Shown piece by piece: positions 58,285 to 64,000 of a stretch of 64,000 nt of DNA (its first letter is position 1; each line of letters starts with the position of its first letter). Position numbers and translations under genes: made by a program. Source of the stretch: Larus michahellis (Eukaryota; Chordata; Aves; Charadriiformes; Laridae); contig NC_133897.1 in the NCBI RefSeq assembly GCF_964199755.1, positions 18,714,492 through 18,778,491 of the forward strand, written 5' to 3'. Below the pieces are notes generated by a model. That model saw nothing but the letters and a program-made list of their open reading frames with translations. It was not told where the DNA came from and did no database searches.

Positions 58285-59585
58285 CTAAGTTAAATGTAAT
58301 ATATTATATATTTATTATGTGTAGATTAAAATGCAGTGACTTTAGGTAATACAAGAAATGAAGGAAATGAAGGACAGAAAATAAATACAACAGGAAAGGA
58401 AAGGCTTTTGAAAAGCCAGTCAAGAAAAATAACAGAAGAATAAATGAAAACGCTCAGAATGTGTTTACATTTCTTATTTTTGTGTGTGCTTGACTTACAC
58501 TTCCATGTTGTTAAACCTTTTTTTTTTTTGTTACTTGCTTATGGAATGTATTAAAATTACTATAAACACTGACCACTGCATCAGTTTAATGGACGATGTT
58601 ACACATCTGTTGGACGTGTGACACTGGTTACACTGGTGGGAAGAGTAACTCCCACTGGTTTGCGTTTCCTGCCTGTTTACCTTGATGCTGTAACTCAGCC
58701 CAATGTGGAGTCTGAAGACAGCTTTCCCCCAAGAGGCTCAAATCTGGAGGTTTTACAGAAAGATTAGAAGAGGTCAGAACTGCCTCGGACTGCAGTGATT
58801 CATAAGACTTAAGGAGACAAAGTCTACTTGAGCTCCTAATGCAGCATGAGAAACCCTTAGGGAGGACAAACCGATTCACTTTTTCTGTTCAAATCCTTTT
58901 TTTCTTGGTGTCCTGTTTTCTAGTGAATATTAAACATAATGTAGCTTTAAGAAGATTGTGTTGCTTCTGTTGGCTGCAGTTTGTGAAGGGGTATGCTGTA
59001 GGTGATTGAACTTGTGTGGACCTCCTGGGTAACCACCATGGAAGACACGGTGCCGTGGCATGACAGGGCAAGGATTCGCTAGTGAGAATCACACCCTGCT
59101 TATGGACAAAGGGAAAAAGCAACTCAGGTTTAAGCCATTAGTCCTAAAACTATAAACCTATAAATTCTGTTGTGCTCATCAGTGGCGACCCACGCTGTGA
59201 TGTGTTGATAGAGAAGAGGAGCTTTCACTAAGTAAGAGCTAAGAATATATGAGGTGGTCTTTTAACCTGTAGGGACAAGATGCTCAATGAAAAGTCATTT
59301 CATAATTTGTCACCAATTTAATGAGCTACCAGTTGGAAATCAAATGATGGTAACTGATGTTTGTAATTTTGGAAAAATTGGTCTAGGAGTTATTAAATCA
59401 TTCAGTCCAAATCTGCAGCTGTGGAGTGTTTGTTCTGAGATAAGCAGCAAGCGTGACAAAGCCAGGGTCTGCCTCTGTTCCCTGTGGATTTCTGACCAGC
59501 ATGAGACCCAGCAGACAGGGCGGAATCTTTCTGTTTCCATCATGATGTCCAGGTTTATGGGGACAGAGGACTGGAAGCCAAGTCA
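58285..59585 (+). other. PTCHD3 3' UTR and flank
   Basis: AT-rich sequence follows the stop codon, with AATAAA at 58380-58385 and 58439-58444 as likely polyadenylation signals. Nothing further was recognised up to the composite repeat. Confidence 0.5.
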
Positions 59586-60353
59586 AGGCCTCAGTGGCAA
59601 ATAAAACAGACTGTGAATTAGAAAAAGAACGTTATAAAAAAGAAAAAAAGAAAAAAAATCCCCGAAAACCAAGCAAGCTACTGACATAAAATATTTTTAG
59701 GCGCCGTTTGCTGGACCCAGCATCTCGTCGTTGCCTCCCGCCAGCTCGCTGCCCGCCAGCGCCCTCTGCTGCCCGCGCGGGGACACCCACGGGGCGAGCC
59801 GGCGGCAGGGGCTGGTCCCGGCCGGGCTCGGCAAACGGGGTCACGGGGAGGGGTCCCCGGGGAGGCGGTGTGGCTGAGGTGTCCTCTCGGCACTCCATCG
59901 CACTCACAGGGTGTCCCAACTGCAGCCAAAGCTCGGACCCTTGCACCCTGGCCTCACCCTGCCCTCGCTGCGAGGAGGATTAAAATACTTTTATTTCATA
60001 GACCTGGGGGTGTGGGCCAAAAAGACCAACAGAATCCTGGCTTGTATCAGGAATAGCGTGGCCAGCAGAACTAGGGAAGTGATCGTCCCCCTGTACTCAG
60101 CACTGGTGAGGCCCCGCCTCGAATAATGTGTCCAGTTTTGGGCCCCTCACTACAAGAAAGACATTGAGGTGCTGGAGCGTGTCCAGAGAAGGGCAATGAA
60201 GCTGTTGAGGGATCTAAGAACAAGTGTTAGGAGGAGCGGCTGAGGGAACTGGGCTTGTTTAGCCTGGAGAAAAGGAGGCTGAGGGAAGACCTTATCGCTC
60301 TCTACAGTTACCTGAAAGGAGGGTGCAGCGAGGTGGGGTTGGTCTCTTCTCCC
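59586..60353 (+). repeat. Composite repeat: GC-rich leader joined to CR1 (right copy)
   Basis: It has the same order as 3135-3850: the 'ggcctcagtggcaaataaaa' start, an A-rich run, the 'ctgcccgccagcgccctctg' segment, the conserved leader at 59826-60005, then plus-strand CR1 from about 60000. The CR1 part extends further than in the left copy, into 'ctggagaaaaggaggctgag' and 'ttacctgaaaggagggtgca', and then meets a GGGAA array. The 15-bp minisatellite of the left copy is absent. Confidence 0.65.
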
Positions 60354-60355
60354 AT

Positions 60356-60455
60356 GGGAAGGGAAGGGAAGGGAAGGGAAGGGAAGGGAAGGGAAGGGAA
60401 GGGAAGGGAAGGGAAGGGAAGGGAAGGGAAGGGAAGGGAAGGGAAGGGAAGGGAA
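60356..60455. repeat. (GGGAA)20 pentanucleotide microsatellite
   Basis: Exactly 20 uninterrupted GGGAA units by count, 100 bp, directly abutting CR1 sequence on its left. Such AAGGG-type arrays are usually length-variable. Confidence 0.97.
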
Positions 60456-61374
60456 AGAGCAAAAGGAAGAGCAGAAGGAAGATGGGTACTCCTGGTCATG
60501 CAGCTGAGATATCTGCCCACAGATCTTTCCAAGCAAGTGGGCTGGAAGTCGGAGATGGCATTAACTTTGTTTAATACGGCACACAATACAAACTGGTCTA
60601 TTCATCTGTCTCTCTCTCAAAGACCTATTCTTTGTTGCATTTTGAACATTTCATTGTGTGGGCTTTGTCCTGTTCAAAGGAAAGTTAGCCAAATACATTT
60701 TTAGACAATCCACATACTAAGGCTTCAGTTGCAAAGCAGGTTTTAAGAAATTGCCTTTCCTTGCAAGACAGTCCACAGCCATGCAGGAGTTACAATCTTG
60801 CAGTGCCACAGGGAATATGTGCATTCCAGGGCTGCCAGAGTCACTTTTGTTGAGGTTTCTGGGCAGCTTGACTGAGGACAGCTCAGCAGAAAGTAGTTCA
60901 CCAGCCCCAGCACTGCCAGGCCAGTCAGGTGGGCCGTGTCACCTTCACTCCTGCCTGTTTCAGCAATACAGGGAACCCGGTGTCCAGGAGAACAGCAGAA
61001 ACCTACGGGATCTCCCAGAGCAATGAGGGAATCCTCACAGGTAGAAGACGTGCATAGTTGGGCATGTCACATTATGCTCCTTTTATATTCAGTGGAGAGA
61101 AAGAAGGCTTTTCCTTTCAAGTCCTCTGCCTATTTCTGTATGCAGACTTTACTTGTGGGTAGTTGCCATAGAAGTTCCTGTCTTTCCCTTGACGTGAAGG
61201 GAATCTGGAAACCTGGTTTAGACACAGATACCAGTGCTCTTAGTCAAATGAACCCATCAAGACCAGGCAAAGCTTACTCCTGGATGAAATCCAGATTCAC
61301 ATCCAAACAACAGGCCCAGGAAATTCCTGAACCATGTCGAAGATATTTTGATATAGATATTAAGGAAGCCGACT
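60456..61374. other. Non-coding stretch, nothing recognised
   Basis: No supported exon or repeat. Confidence 0.4.
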
Positions 61375-61900
61375 AGGAAAGGTGCTGTCGTAGGTCTGTT
61401 GTTTCTAAATAGATATGGTCTCGTGGGTAATGTGATGATTGATGGCTGTCTTGGCTACAGTGACCATGAAATGGTTGAGTTTAAAATCTTTGTTGATACG
61501 AGAAAAACTGTCGGCAGCACTACTACCATGGATTTTGGAAGAGCAGACTTTAGGCTACTTAAGGAACTAGTTAGTAAGGTCCCCTGGGAATCTGCTTTCA
61601 CAAGTATTCAGGTCCATAAATGCCTGTCATGTTTAAGAGCCATCTTTTACAAGCACAGGAGCAGGAAATTCCAATGTGTTGGAAGTCAAGCAAACGGGCA
61701 GAAGGCTGGTTGGCAGAACAGGGATCTCCTTCTGGAACTTAGTGGAAAACTTGGTGGAAAAATAAAGTGTATGGACTTTGCAAGCAAGGTCAGGCTACCC
61801 AGGAGGACTACAGAGAAGCTGATCACAATTGTAGGGAGAAAAGGAACATGTAAGGCAAGAAGCATGGGAAGAGCTGCTGACTCTCACCACATCCTGGGCT
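61375..61900 (+). mobile_element. CR1 LINE endonuclease-region fragment (+)
   Basis: The frame at 61399-61902 reads FLNRYGLVGNVMIDGCLGYS followed by DHEMVEF, matching the end of the CR1 endonuclease domain (LGHSDHKM in the copy at 32 kb). It then reads TTMDFGRADFRLLKELV and the linker toward the reverse transcriptase. It lacks both ends and is opposite in strand to the adjoining CR1. Confidence 0.85.
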
Positions 61901-61967
61901 AGAGTAGCCCACCATGCACAAATGCCTTTCCCAGGCTGGCCAGTAGATACCCTGAATGCCTTGGACT

Positions 61968-63128
61968 TCTTAGAATCATAGAATTATAGAAGAATCATTG
62001 AACCATTTAGGTTGGAAAAGATGCTTAAGATCATTGAGTCCAAACATAAACCTAACACTGCCAAGTTACCGTTAAACCATGTCCCTCAGCACTACATCCA
62101 CACGTCTTATAAATATGTCCAGAGATGGTGACTCAACCACTTCCCTGGGCAGCCTGTCCCAATGCTTTACAACCCTTTCAGTGAAGAAATTTTTCCTGAT
62201 ATCCAACCTAAACCACCCCAGCACAACTTGAAGCCATTTCCTCTCATCCTATCACTTGTTACATGGAAAAAGAACCATCCCCCACCTCGCTACAACTTCC
62301 TTTCAGGTTGTTGTAGAGAGCCATAAGGTCTTCCCTCAGTCTCCTTTTCTCCAGGCTAAACAATCCCTGGGCCATCAGCTGCTTCTCATAACACTTGTGC
62401 TCGAGACCCCTCACCAGCTTTGTTACCCTTCTGTGGACATGCTCCAGCACCTCAATGTCTTTCTTGTAGTGAGGGGCCCAAAACTGGACACAGTATTCGA
62501 GGTGGGGCCTCACCAATACTGAGTACAGGGGGACGATCAATTCCCTAGTCCTGCTGGCCACACTATTTCTGATACAAGCCAGGATGCTGTTGGTTTTCTT
62601 GGTCACCTGGGCACAATGTTGGCTCATATTCAGCCAGCTGTTGACCAACACGCCCAGGTCCTTTTCTGCCAGGCAGCTTTCCAGCCACTCTGCCCCAAGC
62701 CTGTAGGGCTGCATGGGGTTGTTGTGACCCAAGTGCTGGACCCAGCGCTTGGCCTTCTTGAACCTCATACCATTGGGCTCGTCCCATCGATCCAGCCTGT
62801 CCAGATCCCTCTGTAGAACCTTCCTACCTCAAGCAGATCAACACTTCCCCGCCAACTTGGTGTCGGCTGCAAACATAATGAGGGCTGCAAACTTAATCTG
62901 GACACTCGATCCCCTTGTCCAGATCAGTGGTAAAGATATCAAACAAACAGAACCGTCCCCAGTACTGAGCCCTGGGGAACATGACTTGTGGTCGGCCACC
63001 AACTGGATTTAACTCCATTCACCACCACTCTTTGGGCCCAGACATCCAGCCAGTTTTTCACCCAGAAACAAGTACCCCTGTCCAGCCCATTTCCCCAGAA
63101 GAATGCTGTGGGAAATGGTGTCAAAGGC
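61968..63128 (-). mobile_element. CR1 LINE 3' part (-)
   Basis: It starts 'cttagaatcatagaattata'. The minus strand at 62259-62768 keeps a 169-codon open ORF2 tail ([20 protein letters not shown] to [11 protein letters not shown]). Reverse-transcriptase sequence continues to about 63128 with frameshifts. Confidence 0.94.
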
Positions 63129-63159
63129 TTCTTAAATGACTTGTGATGAAGTACTGAGT

Positions 63160-63528
63160 TGTAGGAATGTGTCTGGGAGAAAATGGTCACGTGAGCCAGC
63201 CTCCCTACTATGAGAGATTAGATTAAGAGCAAAACAGGTGGTAGAAGATGGAATTAGTACATGGGAAAAACGGGAACTGCGAAGGTATAAAACATGTTGT
63301 GCTAATGACTAAGCAATTTACTATGTGAATTCTTGTAACCAACCTGATCTGTGAATGAACTGCATGGACAGCGCGTGAACAGAGACTGTAAGCCAATCAT
63401 ATAGCTGCCGCTAGCGCGTGCTCTTATTGCCTGTCTATATATACTCTGTGAAAACTTGAATAAAGGGAGAATGATCATACTCATATTGAGACTCCATCGT
63501 TACTCCGGGTCCGTCTCCCACTCCAACA
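63160..63528 (+). mobile_element. ERV solo LTR with 6-bp target-site duplication
   Basis: It starts TGTAGGAATG and ends CTCCAACA (369 bp), with a TATA-like 'tctatatatactc' at about 63434 and AATAAA at about 63460. CTGAGT flanks it on both sides (63154-63159 and 63529-63534). The uninterrupted 'agtactgagttaagaatgaa' arrangement is preserved in the inverted paralogue near 4.09 kb, giving an empty-site comparison. A 6-bp duplication and TGTAG start fit an alpharetrovirus-like LTR. There is no internal viral sequence. Confidence 0.88.
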
Positions 63529-64000
63529 CTGAGTTAAGAATGAACCTGCATAACTAAAATACATTTTATCTGAGGAGTTTGTCTTGACCTCCGGCAGCCC
63601 ATTGCTCAGCGCTGACGGAGAAGGGTGGAACACCTGAGGAAAGTCAGGGAATGGGGTGGGCTTGGGGGCACTCATGGGGCCAGGAGTAAAGACTCTGAGG
63701 GTTCAAAGACTTTGAGAGAGCACGCCACTGCGGTGCTGCGTGGACCTCATGAGGTCAGTGGAAACAAGACACTGCATCCAGCCCTGGAGACAGGACAGGG
63801 TGGGCAGAGGGCTTCCTACAGTGGTCTGCCCTGCACAGCTGCGCAGCAGGGCTTTATCAGCCTCCGGGAAGTGCTCACGTGCAGGAGGCACAGTTCCTGA
63901 GAAACGGCTCTGGCAGTGGGAGCTCCCCAGTGAAAGGGAGGGGGAAGCTTGCTGCCTTTGGAGTAAAAGCAAAACCCACTTCTCGTCCTGCCCTTCCACA
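63529..64000 (+). repeat. Low-copy blocks A and B, contiguous right copy
   Basis: 63529-63715 is block A, found inverted at about 3925-4110. 63705-64000 is block B, found in the same orientation at 4366-4660 with very high identity. The window ends inside B. The blocks join at 'gactttgagagag'. Confidence 0.85.

Noticed and set aside
60150-60704. Long frames of repeating Leu-Pro-Phe-Pro-Ser or Gly-Lys-Glu
   Set aside because: They are products of the GGGAA array and the CR1 next to it.

Overview
This window is nuclear DNA from a bird. The evidence is the very large number of CR1 LINE fragments (3' ends of the TTCTATGATTCTAT type, and pieces of the endonuclease and reverse transcriptase), avian-type ERV solo LTRs, vertebrate GT-AG introns and a CpG-island promoter. 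The species cannot be told from the sequence. Most of the 64 kb is repeat-rich non-coding DNA. Two intact protein-coding genes stand out.

Layout. 1-3.1 kb: nothing recognised. 3.1-4.7 kb: a mosaic of a GC-rich leader with a 15-bp minisatellite, CR1 pieces and two low-copy blocks (A and B) that recur at the right end of the window. 5.2-7.9 kb: remnants of a decayed second polyketide synthase (PKS) gene on the minus strand. 8.8-14.4 kb: CR1 copies and an LTR tail. 15.07-28.10 kb, minus strand: a complete six-exon animal FAS-like type I PKS. My reconstruction gives 2106 residues with order KS-AT-DH-psiKR-(vestigial ER)-KR-ACP. All splice phases join and no stop interrupts it. 28.1-49.7 kb: intergenic DNA with a long CR1 (30.0-32.9 kb), two ERV solo LTRs (33.0 and 43.7 kb), further CR1 copies and the 5' half of another CR1 (45.9-47.8 kb). 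49.775-58.284 kb, plus strand: a complete four-exon patched-domain (RND/sterol-sensing) membrane protein of 870 residues, most like PTCHD3, starting in a CpG island. 59.6-64 kb: a second copy of the GC-rich-leader/CR1 composite, a 20-copy GGGAA array, CR1 fragments, a solo LTR with a 6-bp target-site duplication, and the right-hand copies of blocks A and B.

How it fits together. The PKS has every catalytic residue needed for condensation, ketoreduction and dehydration. It has no usable enoylreductase and no thioesterase, so a linear polyene product carried on the ACP is the natural prediction. Its AT-domain arginine falls at residue 644 in my numbering. That is the position reported mutated (R644W) in the budgerigar feather-pigment PKS, so this gene is likely an orthologue or close paralogue of MuPKS. 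PTCHD3 is transcribed divergently 21.7 kb away. A functional link between a polyketide/lipid synthase and an RND-type lipid transporter is only a hypothesis. The degraded PKS at 5-8 kb suggests the locus once held a tandem PKS array. Paralogous blocks at both ends of the window could have promoted rearrangement.
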